Shown here: positions 21,710 through 33,639 of the stretch, in pieces
Numbering within the stretch: position 1 is the stretch's first letter
How the letters are laid out: each line of letters starts with the position of its first letter
From: Ascochyta rabiei
Taxonomy: Eukaryota > Ascomycota > Dothideomycetes > Pleosporales > Didymellaceae
Direction of reading: 5' to 3'
NCBI RefSeq assembly: GCF_004011695.2
Contig: NC_082407.1
Location: 1,736,001-1,800,000, forward strand
Length of the DNA stretch: 64,000 nucleotides
Program-made: the position numbers and the translations under genes
The notes under the pieces: model-generated
What the model saw: the letters and a program-made list of their open reading frames with translations, nothing else
Told to the model about the DNA's origin: nothing
Databases searched by the model: none

Positions 21710-24700
21710 CTATGCCTCCTCCATCTCCACATCCTCATTACCACTGGCTTGCTCGACCTCTTCCATCCTCTTCTTGAACGCAGCCTTCTTGGTATCAACC
21801 TCATCACGACTGAGATCTCTCATCCAGGTGTTGTTGCGGACTAGCTTCTCTTGAGCCCGCTCACGCCTTCTATCGTTGAGTACCTTAAACTGCTCGCTCG
21901 GTCGAGACATGTTTTCGCTCACGCCAGCGCGAACAGCTTCAGGCAAGGCAAAGTATTGCACGCCGCCAGTACCAAAAGGCTCGCTGTTGATGAATGTGAT
22001 GTTGTATGTCTGCGGGCAGATCGATACAGTGATTTTGTCGCTGTGCTTGACAAGATCGAGACGGTTGTCTTGTTCTGCAATGTCTTCGACCTTGGCGAGA
22101 CGCTTTTTAAGATAGGGATAGGCTATCTTCGCGTGATCTACCTCTTCAGTAGGCTCGACTTCCTGGTAGGAGGCAATGTACGCCCGCCAGCGCTTAGTGC
22201 GGTCCAAAGAAGTAGAATCAAAGGTGGGGTCATCCTTTTTGAACAGGCGAACGGTGGCTTCTGCTTTCGCAGGATCCTGCAAGTGAATTAGTGGCGTGGC
22301 GTTGGGTCTAGTGACGGTTTGGCTTACGTATGTGATGCGATAAGTGTCTGCGTCCTTCGCGTATTTCTCAACTGCCTTTCGATAGCTGATCTCATTCTTA
22401 TGCGATGTGGTGTCATTAACTCGATCCTTCCTGAATAGGTTGTAAATGTCGAGGCTCTTGTCTTTGCTATCAGAGCTGACCACAAGAAGAGCGAAGCGCA
22501 CGAGCGAATTCACGAGCCTGTCGAATGAATACATCTGCCACCCGATCTGCAAGTAGTAGCGTCGTAGTGTTTCTTCGATGAAATTCATGTCGACTTCGCC
22601 AAGTATTTGATCCTGGAACATCTCAAGGACCTGCTGGTAGAAGTTGGCGGTTGAAGACGTGTCCTTGAAGTAGTCGTCAGGTTGCTTATCTAGCATCTTG
22701 AGTTGTCGCGCAGCTTTGGGTTCCATAGCCCGACTGACGACCTTGCGAACGCCGTCCTCGCTCTCCTTGAGCTTCAGCAACCGCTCGTACAGGCAGACGA
22801 ACATGCGGAAGAAGCAGTATATGGACGAGTTGGCGTACATGTTGTACTCGATGCGTCGATAGGGCTCATCGTGCTCAACCTCCTTATCGTTGAGCGCTGC
22901 AGGTTGAGCGGAATACTCCACCCAGCTGCCTGACGTTTGTTCGTCACGCCCGTTGGAGTTGGAGTTGGAGTTGGAGCTGTCCACAGCGCCTTCTTCTTCG
23001 ACGCCCGATACAATCTCGGGGGTTGTGTCTCGGCTCGCTGATGCGAGGCTGTCCTCTTTGTCCTTACGAGACTTACCCCGAGGGTCAAGGACATCTCGGC
23101 GCAGGTCGCCCTTCTTTGGCTTTTGAGACCGCTGAGAGATATCGTCATCGGGACTGGGCGTATCGTCGCCGGACTCGTTGGGAGTGTCACGGCCGGATGT
23201 CTGAACCCGCTGCTCAAATTTGGCCTGGTCGAGACCAAAGAACAGGGGAACAAATTCTTTGATGAATGGAACTACCTTTGCGTATTCAGTGCCGCTGTTG
23301 TTGTTGTCCGCGAAGGTGATCATCAGGCGGGCTACGTCAAAGAGAACCTCCTCATCTTTGAAAGAGAAGGCGAACTGATATTCAGGCTGAGGTATCTCCT
23401 GTATTTGTCGCAATCGCTTCTGCTCCTCGTAGCGGACGAGGATCTCATTGGTAAGCGACTTGGGCTGGAATTGTCGCTTGTCGGCCTGCTTGACAGACAA
23501 ACTCTGGTGGTCCAATGACTTCCAGAAAATCTTCTGTGTTTGGTCGCGCCAGACCTTTTCCCACTCACGCTGGGCAGCCTTCCAGTCTTCCAGCTTGCAC
23601 TTGAGACGGTGCAGCAAGATTGGTACCACACTCCAGGGCATTGCGAACAACTCCTTGATGACATCTTTGCCTCGATCGCGTCCGTAGACCTTCATGATGA
23701 CGCGCTTGTAGATGGTCTCGCTCTGCCCTCCAAGACCAGGAGGAAGCACGAAGTTGGTTCGGTCTTCTTGCTTCATGGTCAGCAGCTGGTTCGCGATAGG
23801 TTCAAGTTGCTGAATGGTGCGACTGCAGGCTTCAATGTTAAAGTCATAGTCATGACGCTCTTCTTCGATCCTGTGAAGACCTTCTTCAAACTGGTTCTTG
23901 CGATGCGCAATGAAACCGGAGTCTTCGGAAGCCCATGTTGGGTGAGAAGCCCACTCGTCATTCAAAACCGACTTGCACAATTCATCGCGACCGCTGCACA
24001 CCCGCTCACGTTCCCGCTTGGGCAGCAGGCGGTAGCTGGGGCCTAAACTGCGGCAGTTGGAAAGTGAAACGCGCGAGTTGACAGTCTTAGGACGCGTCTT
24101 CTGCGGTTCATCGTCCTCGCCCATGAATTTCTTGAACCAGGCGAAAAGCTCCGGGTTGCCGCCAATGAAAGACTGTGCGCGATAAAGAAGCAGCGTCTTG
24201 TCAATCAAATCTTGTGAATACAGGTTGCACAGCTTCAAGAACTCGTTCATCGTGTTCTTGTTTCCAATGAACTTCTTGACACGGTCAAAGAAGGCAAGCT
24301 CATCCTGACTTGGAGTGGTCGTGGTCGTTGGTGGTATCGGCTCGGGCAATGCTGGTGTGAGCGTTGGTGAGACTGGAGGACCTTCAGGTGCTGCCTGCTT
24401 CGCGGCGTGACCGGTTTTAGCACGCTTGTTTGCGGTAGCTGGACCAAAGGTGCCACCGCGAACGTTCGACGTTGGTGGTTCCTGTGCGACGGGAGCGGGC
24501 ATAGGCGCAGCAACTGGTCCTTGTCGATCGCGTTTTCGCTTGTTGTCGCGGTTCGCAGTGGGCGTTGGAGCAAAGTTGCCCATAGGTGGTAGACGTGATT
24601 GGTCTGCACGCGGAGTCTGTTGGAGGTTGGGTGTGTGACCGTATCCAGAAGCATCGCCACGAACATTGCTGAGCATGACCGCATCTTCAGCATGCCTCGC

Positions 24701-26799
24701 TGCTGCCTGCTGCGCCCTGTGTTGAGCAGCCGATTCGGGGAGGAATTGCTTAAAGTCTTCTAGGAGGTCCGGAGCACCATTGAATAGCCCAGTGACTTGA
24801 GCGTATACGTCTTGAATCGGTTTGGACTCTCGTTGGTAGGTTTGTAGTATCTCCAGGAACTGCTTGTAGATATCCGGTTGGGAGGCGAAGCGGTTTTTGA
24901 TCTTGTTTACGTAGCTGATGGCATGGTTGAACTCAACCGGACCACGCTTCTCAGTGCCAACACCACCCATCTGAGCAACCTGAGCCGCACCATTTAGCGT
25001 CTGGACGGGGAGCGCTGCTGAGACATCGCCACTAAGTGCGAGCATGGAACGCCCAGTAGCAGCGGAAACTGCGTTCTGGAGTTGCGAAACACCCTGTTGC
25101 TCTTGTTGATGCGCAAGCGCTGCCGCGGAAGCTACAGTATCAGGGTGCAGGCGCGTTGTTGCCTCTGGTGAGAGCGGAGTAGGACCCTGTTGGGCTTGTT
25201 GTGCATTATACAGTGGCTGGCCGAGATTGCGGTTGTTTGGTGAGAACAATGACTCCGCGGGCTCTTGTGCTCTCTGTTGCTGAGGCCATGGTCGCCCCTG
25301 TGTAGTGTCGTAAAAAGCAGCTTCGTGCTGAGGAGCAGGGTTGCCGTTGACCGCTGCACTGCGTGGTGGTGACAAAGGCCGTGGCGCAGGCATAGTGGAT
25401 ACCATTGTGCCCATTGGCGTTGTGACCCTGATCGCGTTGGGGTCTCCATTTGTACCACACTCAATCTTATAGCCTGGAGGTAGAAACGTGTTGAAGCCCT
25501 GTATTAAGTTGGGGTTGCCCGCGAACAGGGTCGATACTCGCTCAATGACACCAGGCGTGTCAATCGCACCGCTCTTGAAATCTTTCATGATGTCCAGAAA
25601 ACGGTTGTAAACATCGGGATGATCGGCGAACTGAACTTTGACTTGGTCAAGGTAGCTCAAAGCGTCCTAGGCAGAATTAGTGGCCAGTGCAAGTAAGCAG
25701 ATCCTGGTACCACTTACATTAAGAATGGGCTGCTGGCCCTGGCCCATACCCATTGCGCCCGGTGGGCCAGTGAAGGGCATCAGCATCTGAGCCTGCGTTG
25801 GTGCCTGCACAGCGTGCTGCATCCGAGGCGTAGTCTGGTCATGCTGAGCAGGAGCATTACCATACAACGGCCCAGCAGCATTCGGCCCACCCATGGGTCC
25901 CGCCAACGGGTTCGACCCGGCTAGAGGTCCTGCTTGCCCAAGCAGACCGTTGGGACCATGTACTGTGCGTGTGGATGGGGCGACAGCGACAGGCTGGTGG
26001 ATCTGAATTGGCGCAGAGTGATTTTGATGCGCAGCTTGTTCACGTTGCTGGCGCTCGTGGATTTCTCGGTCGCGTTGCTCAGCTTCGCGCTTTGCGTGCT
26101 CCTCTTGCTGGGCAGCATGCTGGGCAGCGTGCGATTCCATCATCTCGCGCTCTCTGGTCTCGCGCTCACGCAGCTCTCGTTCCCTCTCTGCGTTCGCGTG
26201 CTCCTGCGACGGACCTTGCGACTGTTGCAAGGTCTGGGAGATCCCAGGCAGCGAGTATGGCGGCCCTTGCGACATCTGGTGTCCTTGCGCAGCCGATCCT
26301 GCCTCTGTCGAGGGCGCTCGTTGCGCAGATTGGTGGGGGGATGAGTGTGGAGGCTGACCTGTCAAGCCAGGAAGCGGAGGCAGGTTCTGGTTGTGGCCTG
26401 TAGCGGCGGCTGATGAGTAAAACGGGGTGCCTGCGGCCCAAGTCAGTTTTGTTTGCAGTTACACCGTTCGCGACGAATCATACCAGAGGGGGGTGGGAGC
26501 ACAGGTCCCGGACCTTGCGCAGGTGATGCACGTGTGGAGGTTTGTGTGTTCGTGTTGTTCGACCTGCCGCGCCAGTTTCTGTTAGCATTCGTGTCCGCAA
26601 TGTGTGACGCGTGAGGATGCTTGATGGCTGCTTGGTCCCTGAACGCTGGCGCAACAAGGGTAAAAGTGGGGTTCACGCACCCATATGGATCCAGTGGTCG
26701 CACAGCTTGTCTCTGGTTCTGCTCTGTTTGCTGCTGCGGCGTTGACCCAGGCGCAGGTGCCTGGGACGAAGGCCACCCTTCACGATGCGCTGGGTTCAT
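21710..26799 (-). CDS. SIN3: Sin3 transcriptional co-repressor scaffold
   Basis: Scaffold of Rpd3-type histone deacetylase complexes. Exons 26484-26799, 25718-26430, 22328-25666 and 21710-22276 join to 1644 residues. The N-terminal quarter is Gln/Pro-rich with a charged RERELRERETREREMM coiled coil. Three paired amphipathic helix domains follow: PAH1 (DALSYLDQVKVQFADHPDVY), PAH2 (FNHAISYVNKIKNRFASQPDIY) and PAH3 (DELAFFDRVKKFIGNKNTMN). The HDAC-interaction domain starts at LGPSYRLLPKRERE and includes TWASEDSGFIAHRKNQFEE. An acidic Ser/Asn-rich insertion precedes the conserved C-terminal region (YNMYANSSIYCFFRMF). The final intron, 22277-22327, is 51 bases, in frame and stop-free; removing it restores YRITYDPAKAEATVRLF, as expected for the family. 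DEP1, a partner in the same complex class, lies at 44.5 kb. Confidence 0.95.
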
Positions 26800-27566
26800 G
26801 TCGGCGTTTGCGATCTCTCGGCCGTAGGAAGAGTAGCGAGGTTGCTGGAGGGACGCGTTTGTAGTTGCGCAGCGATCTCAGCAACGGCTACGGCTCTAAA
26901 ACAGCTGCAGGACAATGTCTGGAAGCTGTGTGTGGGCGGTGGTGGCTCGCTGCCGGTGCTGCGATGCAGCTGCTGCGTGGAGAAGATCGTACCAGCTCGA
27001 GCTGGTGTTGTTCTCGGGATTTCGCGGTAGAAACGCCAGGAAAAGCAAGGCTAACGCCGTCAGATTATGTCGCCATATATTGCGACCCTGTTGCAGCTCT
27101 TTGTACCGTTGAGCCTGTTGATGGCGAGGTCAGACCGTTCAACCTTCTCGTCAGAACCAGGGTCGCTCCCTCCGAGAGATAGTTAATCCGTGCCGACACT
27201 AAGCTTAGTTTGGCCGCATCGGCAGATTCATTGGCCGATGACAGCGCGTCATTCACCCGATGACGGCCGCATGCGACTAGCAGTAGTAGTATACCCAATC
27301 TCGACATCTTCACTTTCAGCGAGCTTGTCACGCGTTAGCAAGCGTCGCTTGGAATAATTCAAAGTCTCTATATTGCTGCACTATGCTTTTTCCACAAGTA
27401 ACGTGTATCTTCATCCTCTTTGCAGCTTGATCACGTGACTATGCGAGGCTTCAGCAGTTTGACTTGGAAAAATCGGGTATCATCATCGCGAGCAAAAGAA
27501 ACTATCTAAACAAAGCCTTCGCAACGCATCCAGAACTCCAAAACTAAGAGCAATCAAACGTGTCTT
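26800..27566. promoter_or_regulatory. Upstream region of SIN3
   Basis: About 770 bases between the SIN3 start and the 3' end of the phosphodiesterase gene. Expected to contain the SIN3 promoter and 5' UTR. The SIN3-proximal half is GC-rich and the distal half AT-richer. No separate gene seen. Confidence 0.45.
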
Positions 27567-29787
27567 CTACGACCCTTGCTTAGCCTCATCCTGCTTGAGA
27601 GGATCATGCTTATGCACAAAATCATCAACCCACTCCTCCATCTCATCAGCCTTATCCGTGAACCAGTCCCACCAGTGTTTATGCTCCGCTTTACTCGAAG
27701 CTGCAGGCGGAGCACTGGCAGTAACACTTGCTGACGCTAAAGCCGATGCGCTCCCTTCTGTTGACGAAGTTGTATCTGTAAGACCAGATGCTGAAGCAGC
27801 AAGGCTGGATACTGAGTCGAACTCTGCAGACATAGTGGCCGCAGAAGGCGGTGCAGATGTCAATGAATGGACGCCAACGGGATCTGTCGGTGTCTCGTTG
27901 GGCGAGTCTTCATTATCGTTATGCAGGCCTGTTGGCCTCAGAGGGAGGCGTAAGGTGCCGTTGTTGGGTGCAGGAGTCAGGCCGATGGTGTCACAGATGA
28001 TGTTGTACAGCTCAATGTTCTCTGAAAGGTTCGTTAGCATGGGATTTCCTGTAAAAGCAATTGTGGACCTACGGAAAGGTTCCATACGGCTCCCCGGCGT
28101 GTGGGGAAACGCAGGTCCTCTCGCGACGAAGATGGCTCTCATGAGCGGGTGTTCGTGGTCGTACCCATGCAGACCTCTTGGGTGGTACACCTCACCCTTT
28201 TTCTTCCCTTCCTCAACGTCAAATTCACTCTTTGCGACGATCGCCCAGCCTGCCTTTGGTATGATCCAAAGCGGTGCTATGCGATCGTTGTTCGAGAAGT
28301 GATAACGCGTAGGCATGTTTTCACGCAGATAAATCTCGATGTTTGGGTTATCCCCGTGCTTACGCTTGATCTTTTCGTATAATGGACGAAGGTTCTTTGG
28401 ATCCTTAGGTCTTAGACCGTACAGAGGCCAACCATCAATGTGTGACAGCTCCGCTGGGTCGACAAGGTCTTCCAGTTGGATCATGCGAGATACGTCGGTG
28501 GTGGCCATGCCGTGGTCAGAGACCACAACAACGTTGACAATACTGGTGAGGTTGCGCTCCTGTAGACCTTTGAGTATACCACCAATCATGGCGTCTGCAT
28601 TGGAGATGGTCTGACGGATTTCTGTGCTGTTTGGTCCATACCTATGCCCGTCACCATCAACGTTAGGGACGTACGCAGCAATAAGCTGGGGACGAGGTGT
28701 GTCAGCCTTTGCGCCTATGTCTTGAGGGCCGGGTACATCGAGCAAATCCATGATACGGTCGACTTTTCTATCCAGCACTTCCGAGCCGTTGTACTTATCC
28801 ACGTACGCAATCTGTTGATCTTCGATATGAGCTTCAGAGCCTGGCCACATATGCACCGCCGTCCTGACCTTCTGCTTCTCTGCCGTCACCCAAAGGGGTT
28901 CTCCACCCCACCAGAATGGTTGCAGGCTACGCTCTGCATCTGTGTAGTAGAACTCCTTCTCCAGCAGTGGATCCCAGAAGCTATTCCCCACAATGCCATG
29001 CGCTTCCGGGTACATTCCGGTCGCCATTGTATAGTGATTTGGGAAGGTAACGCTGGGAAAGCTCGGCAACATGTACTTGGGCGATATGCCCTCTCGCACG
29101 AACTGGTTGAGCGTGGGCGTGATGTTTCGGTACAAGAAATCTGCACGGAACCCATCGAGCGATATCAAGATGGTTGTTGGTGCGAAGAAAGACGTTCCGT
29201 TCGAGACGGCGGCTGCTGTGAATGCTGCCATCTGGCTGTCCGCAGGGTTCGAAAGACGGTACACAAAGGCAAGGAGGATGGAGAAGAACCCAGTGATCGA
29301 AGTATACACGCAAATGCTTCGCCATCGCCTTGATCGCTTCGCCTGCATCCTTTGTCAGCCATTGATACCAGGATTACGTGGGCAGACATGCCTTGTTTTG
29401 CGCCCGAGTCGCACGCAGCCGCTGCTTGTCGCTCTCGGAACTTCTTCCAGACCGCAAGAGGCTTGAAGTCGATGCGCCAATCCCTTCCTCTGTGTCGTAC
29501 GTCGGTGTGCTCGTTCCCGTGCTGAGGCCTCGCTTGCGCTCCGTCATCTCAGTTCTCTTTCCGCCGCCATCGCGCCTTCCAATCCTCACGCCGGAGCTGA
29601 ACAGACCAGATACTCCCTCATTTTGTGTTAGCAGCCGCTCGCGCTCGTCTTCTGATTCCAAAAGGTCGTGATCGCCGTCTGATATCTCCGCAGAAGGTCG
29701 GATGTCGTAGTCATCGTTATCCGAGGCGTCTTCGTAGTGCGGGCCGCCGGCGGCCCTACCATGGTGCTCTCGTGATTGTGACGACAT
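27567..29787 (-). CDS. NPP1: Type II membrane nucleotide pyrophosphatase/phosphodiesterase
   Basis: Alkaline-phosphatase-superfamily enzyme that cleaves phosphodiester and pyrophosphate bonds of extracellular nucleotides. Exons 29392-29787, 28073-29342 and 27567-28021 give 706 residues. A hydrophilic cytosolic head of about 140 residues is followed by one membrane anchor (ICVYTSITGFFSILLAFVY), giving a type II topology. The catalytic domain shows the metal and nucleophile signature TTILISLDGFRADFLYRNITPTL, then PSFPSVTFPNHYTMATG and VVVVSDHGMATTD with GLHGYDHEHPLMRAIFVARGP, all zinc-site motifs of the family. The tail is Ser/Ala-rich, ending in an acidic helix. Intron 1 (29343-29391) appears to be GC-AG. 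Intron 2 (28022-28072) is in frame and 51 bases long; removing it gives EPFQNIELYNI, the family consensus. Confidence 0.92.
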
Positions 29788-30081
29788 TTTTCGTGTCGGG
29801 TTGGCGTCAAACTATGGAGTCATGGTGAGCGGGCAAAGCGCAGCGCTGGTGTTTGAACCTCGAGGGTGAGCACCTCGATCTCCTCAGCGCGCTAGCGTGT
29901 CGTGTTTCATGCAGGGCACCGTCGATCATTGACCCATAAATATCCTTGCGCGAATTCTTGGATTTTGCGAAGCATGTCGTCGACAAGCTTTAGAGCTATA
30001 CACCCGATCCATTACACAGCGGTCAAACTGACTTCTATCAGCACTGGGCACCTGCCTACATAAAATGCCTTCATAACAGTC
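29788..30081. promoter_or_regulatory. Upstream region of the phosphodiesterase gene
   Basis: Short tandem spacer between two minus-strand genes. It is the likely core promoter of the phosphodiesterase gene. Nothing else is visible. Confidence 0.45.
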
Positions 30082-31320
30082 TCATTGCACGTCAACTACC
30101 GCAACACCATTGGCATCAATCCAACAAGATCCTGAGCCAGACACCCTTCCCTTCGAGCAGAGCCACAAAAGGAGCCAAATATGTTCCACAACCTCGCCCC
30201 AGCAATAGAGCTTGACACGTCCTAATGTATCATCAGATTGCGCCTCGCGATGCAGAGTCAGCCCCCAGCCAACTCGACCGCTGTGAACGTGGTTGTAGAG
30301 CAATGACCAGAATTCCCACTGCAATTTTGAGGGCCACTGCATGCAATCGATAAGCCAATAGCCACGCTCGTCTGCCTCCAACGTCCTCCGCATGTTTTGT
30401 AGCTTGAAGCGATCCGGATTCTTCATCTTGATTGCTGCAAGATATCTGGTAATTTGGGAGGGCAAAGTTGTGGGACACGCTACAGATATCGCGGGTGCAG
30501 GTGGAAACGCGTCGACCGGGAGCATCGAGAAGCGTAGTTTGTCCATATTTGTAGATGTTTTGCTCTGAGAAGCTCGGGTCGTGCCTATCGACGGATCCGT
30601 AGGTCCTTCCAACAAGCTTCCTCTCAGATCTGCAAGAGCATCTTTTCTTGACACGGCTGGCGACGGCACGTTTTCAACTGTCTCGCTGTGTTGACTTTGA
30701 ATGGGACTGACTCTTGGCGAAGACCGTTCTTCGGTATTGCCAATGCTTTCATCTTGAAATTCATCGTCCTCGGAGGTCTCTTCGGAAGTTGTCGAGTAGA
30801 TGTCCTGCAATTGGCTCTGCAGGATTTCCACTGCCATCTGCGAATCTTCAACGAAGCCTGTATCGGCATTGTCCGGATCAGAAGAGCTGTGGAGTGGTCT
30901 TCTTTTACTAAGAGAAAAGCTCGTCCTGGGCGTCGCGCGTTTTCGCCAGCTCAGGTAGCTACGATCAAGTCGAGCCAAGCGGCTGGTCGGACGTATTGAA
31001 TCGTCGATAACAGAGGCCGGGTTTTGATCATGGCGGTGGTCTTCGGAAGAAACATTGGATGGAAAGCTACCGTAGGATTCTTTACTAGCTGTCAGTACCG
31101 ATGAGTTGAAGGTTTCCCGATTCGTGCTCCATTCCCCTTGCACGAGATTGGCCGATTCCAGTCCTGTTGCCTGGTCCAGTTTCGGTTTCTTCTGTACAGG
31201 CTCATCGCGATGGGTTCGAAAGGGTTCGAATTCAGTATAAGCATTCGCTAAAGACCGGAAGAGCTCATCGTTCCGTCGGGTGGCAGGTGTTGATATGTGA
31301 ACAAGAACTTCGTCGGTCAT
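30082..31320 (-). CDS. Uncharacterised protein with conserved-looking C-terminal domain
   Basis: I do not recognise the family. Starting at the second ATG (MTDEVLVHISTPATRRND), the frame encodes 412 residues; an in-frame ATG lies 14 codons upstream. The first two thirds are Ser/Thr-rich, charged and probably disordered, with acidic TSEETSEDDEFQDES. Residues about 285-412 look folded: LPSQITRYLAAIKMKNPDRFKLQNMRRTLEADERGYW, then a Trp-rich part (QWPSKLQWEFWSLL, RVGWGLTL, VEHIWLLLWLCSKGRVSG) and SCWIDANGVAVVDVQ at the extreme end. There is no signal peptide or zinc motif. The layout, a disordered head and a short globular tail with many Trp, recalls nuclear scaffold proteins, but that is only an impression. 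Confidence 0.7.
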   Translation of the reverse strand: MTDEVLVHISTPATRRNDELFRSLANAYTEFEPFRTHRDEPVQKKPKLDQATGLESANLVQGEWSTNRETFNSSVLTASKESYGSFPSNVSSEDHRHDQNPASVIDDSIRPTSRLARLDRSYLSWRKRATPRTSFSLSKRRPLHSSSDPDNADTGFVEDSQMAVEILQSQLQDIYSTTSEETSEDDEFQDESIGNTEERSSPRVSPIQSQHSETVENVPSPAVSRKDALADLRGSLLEGPTDPSIGTTRASQSKTSTNMDKLRFSMLPVDAFPPAPAISVACPTTLPSQITRYLAAIKMKNPDRFKLQNMRRTLEADERGYWLIDCMQWPSKLQWEFWSLLYNHVHSGRVGWGLTLHREAQSDDTLGRVKLYCWGEVVEHIWLLLWLCSKGRVSGSGSCWIDANGVAVVDVQ

Positions 31321-31844
31321 AGTTGATGCCAAGCGCGCGCGAGCGTTGGGTCTGCACTGCAACCATGGTGCACTAAACAGAATAATTGTTGATGTTAGGC
31401 TTTGGGGTGCGCCAAACTATCACCAAGGGTAAAGTAAAGAATCACAGAGTGTTCACGGTCGTAGACGCAGCACTGCCTTAGTCTTGGCGAAGCCAACCAC
31501 ATGTAGCCTAGGCCGAGTTGCGCCTTCAGTCCACTCTACAGCTTTATTATATATCCACGATGACCACAAAGCAGTTTTGAGAGAACCTGCCTCCACATCC
31601 CATTCGTGGATACCGTTTGAAAGAATGTGACGAATCCCCAATGTCTTGGTATTTGAGGACCCGATACAAGGGACAGCAGGACACAATACCGTGGGCGGTA
31701 AGTGCAACTAATTCCTTCGATAGTCAATTGCTCCGTCTCAGTTTTGTTACACATTGAACGAGTGTCCTCCCCCCTCCCAAGCTCAAGTTGCCACAGAGAT
31801 ATTCTGTCAGAAACGCGCAGCCATATCTACGACATCCGCCGCCT
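31321..31844. other. Intergenic, no gene seen
   Basis: Spacer between the GH5 pseudogene end and the uncharacterised gene's start, on the same strand. It likely holds that gene's promoter. No further feature. Confidence 0.45.
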
Positions 31845-33032
31845 TCATGTGCAATACCTCGCTCCCTCGCTAGAATTCACATACCCCAGATCCACAAACT
31901 TCTGCCAGTCCCAGTAACCTCCGCGAACGCCTTCGCCCTCCACCTTCACGTTGCCACTGAACTTTGCAGTCCAATACGCACTCCCCGTGGCATACTTTCC
32001 AAACGCCCACAGACCCGTGTTCAAGTTCTTCCGCCTGTTCGCAAACTTGTTGTCCGTCGCTGTCTGGATGCTCCACTCGCCCACGAAGACGGGGAACTTG
32101 CCGTCGCTGGCAGACAGCTTCGCGTCGGAGCATATGTCGGCCGAGACGGTGTCGGGGTCTGTGGGTCGGCCGGCGAAGTAGTAATTGTGCACGTCGAAGA
32201 CCAGGTTGGTGGTGCTAGGGAATGAAGGCGACCAGTACGCTTCGCCTTTGAACTTTCCCCGGGAACATGACTGGAATTTTCGGTTTCACTGCTTGCACCT
32301 TTTTGATCACAGCTTGTACGTATTTGAGCACCCATGCAGCTCCGTTTTCGCTCAGAGCTGCGGGTGTGCCAAGCGTGCTGAAGTTGCGGTTATCGACGGG
32401 CTCGTTGATGGGAACCAGGGTGCAAGACTGTGGGGACCCAGAGGCTTGGATGAAAGCGAGCGCTTTGCCGACGGCCTGGAGGGAATACGTGAACGCGGTT
32501 GCGTTGTTGAACCAGTCAAAATGGCCTTCTGCTTCGCCGAAGCCCATGCCGTTTACGCCGCCGGAAAGGGAATGGATGTTAACAATGACAGGCATTTTGT
32601 ATGCATAGCTAGCATTGTTATTCTAGACGAGACCTGGTTGTCAGAGCAGATTTGTGAGCCGGGAACCTTGATCCAAGCAGCGTAGGAGTCGGGATGCGGA
32701 GCACGTTTACACCGCTGCTTGCAAGCACATCGATATCAGAAGGCTGTATGAAGGTTGCATAGCGGCGCTCAAGAACTGGGCCACATTGAGCGCCTAGGTC
32801 GGGCGCAGCAGGTCCATTGGTCAGTTGTGTTGTTGCAGCTCTGGCTCCAGAAGAGAGGATCGATGACGGCTTCTTGCTGGAGCCAGCATCTGAGATTGAC
32901 CCCGGTAGCTTTGAAAGTCTTCCAGTTGACGTAGCTGTTCTGACGACTGACACCTGATCCAGCGAGGGCGGTCGAGAGAAGAGAAAAAACGACCAGGAGG
33001 CCAGTGCCAAAAAGAGATGTACGGGGCGCCAT
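31845..33032 (-). pseudogene. Decayed GH5 exo-beta-1,3-glucanase
   Basis: The intact family hydrolyses beta-1,3-glucan in cell walls. The 5' part (33032 on) encodes a clean signal peptide (MAPRTSLFGTGLLVVFSLLSTALA) followed by VNWKTFKATGVNLRCWLQQE, the family start. Later blocks are CGPVLERRYATFI, VNVLRIPT, AAWIKVPGSQ, VIVNIHSLSGGVNG, LVPINEPVDN (acid/base Glu in NEP), DVHNYYFAG and FPVFVGEWSIQTATDNK (nucleophile Glu in GEW), ending normally after WDWQKFVDLG. These blocks are in different frames: breaks fall near 32800, 32687, 32622 and 32255, and residues between VPGSQ and the VIVNIHS block are missing. No GT-AG pair joins them, so the gene is dead or badly damaged, although both catalytic motifs survive. 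Neighbouring genes read through cleanly, which argues against poor sequence quality. Confidence 0.85.
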
Positions 33033-33639
33033 GTTGTGCAGCTGCGCGCAAGACGAACTGCTGATGTTGATTCATCCAGGTTCTGTCTACAGAACTTCCT
33101 ACCTACATGGTCCTGGTTGTAGGTGCTTAGCTTAGCCCATCTGGCCATCCAATTCATGCGCAACACGGTCCAAGAGAATTTGGAGAACTGTGTGGAGATG
33201 AGATGCCGACGTGGAAGTAGTATCCGTTTTGTTGTGTCACACGCACCCAACTTCATGTGCTGAAATGCAGCATGACAGTGCAAAGGGTTCACGGTAGTGT
33301 TGGTGATCCTGTATCTGGGGTCCTCCACATTGGGTCATATCAAGAAGCGCATTTTCCTTTGGAACGCGGCAATTTAAACAAACACCGAGCTTCGGGGTAC
33401 CATGTTTCGACGTCTGGCGACTCGAGCCCATCTAAGCAGAGTTTGATTCATCAACTGGCCAAAACTGAAAGTTCAACGTCATTTTGGAAGATGTATCGAG
33501 AAAGAATTGTGCAAGAGGTCAAGTAAGAACAGGAGAAAAGAAGTGAAGTAAGCCTTCCATCCCAGCTGGTGCGCAGTAGCAATCATGTTATAACAGCGTC
33601 TTGCCACGGTCCAGTTTTATGCCAAAATAGGGCTATACA
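33033..33639. other. Intergenic, no gene seen
   Basis: About 600 bases upstream of the GH5 pseudogene and downstream of the next gene. No supported frame, RNA gene or repeat. Confidence 0.45.
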
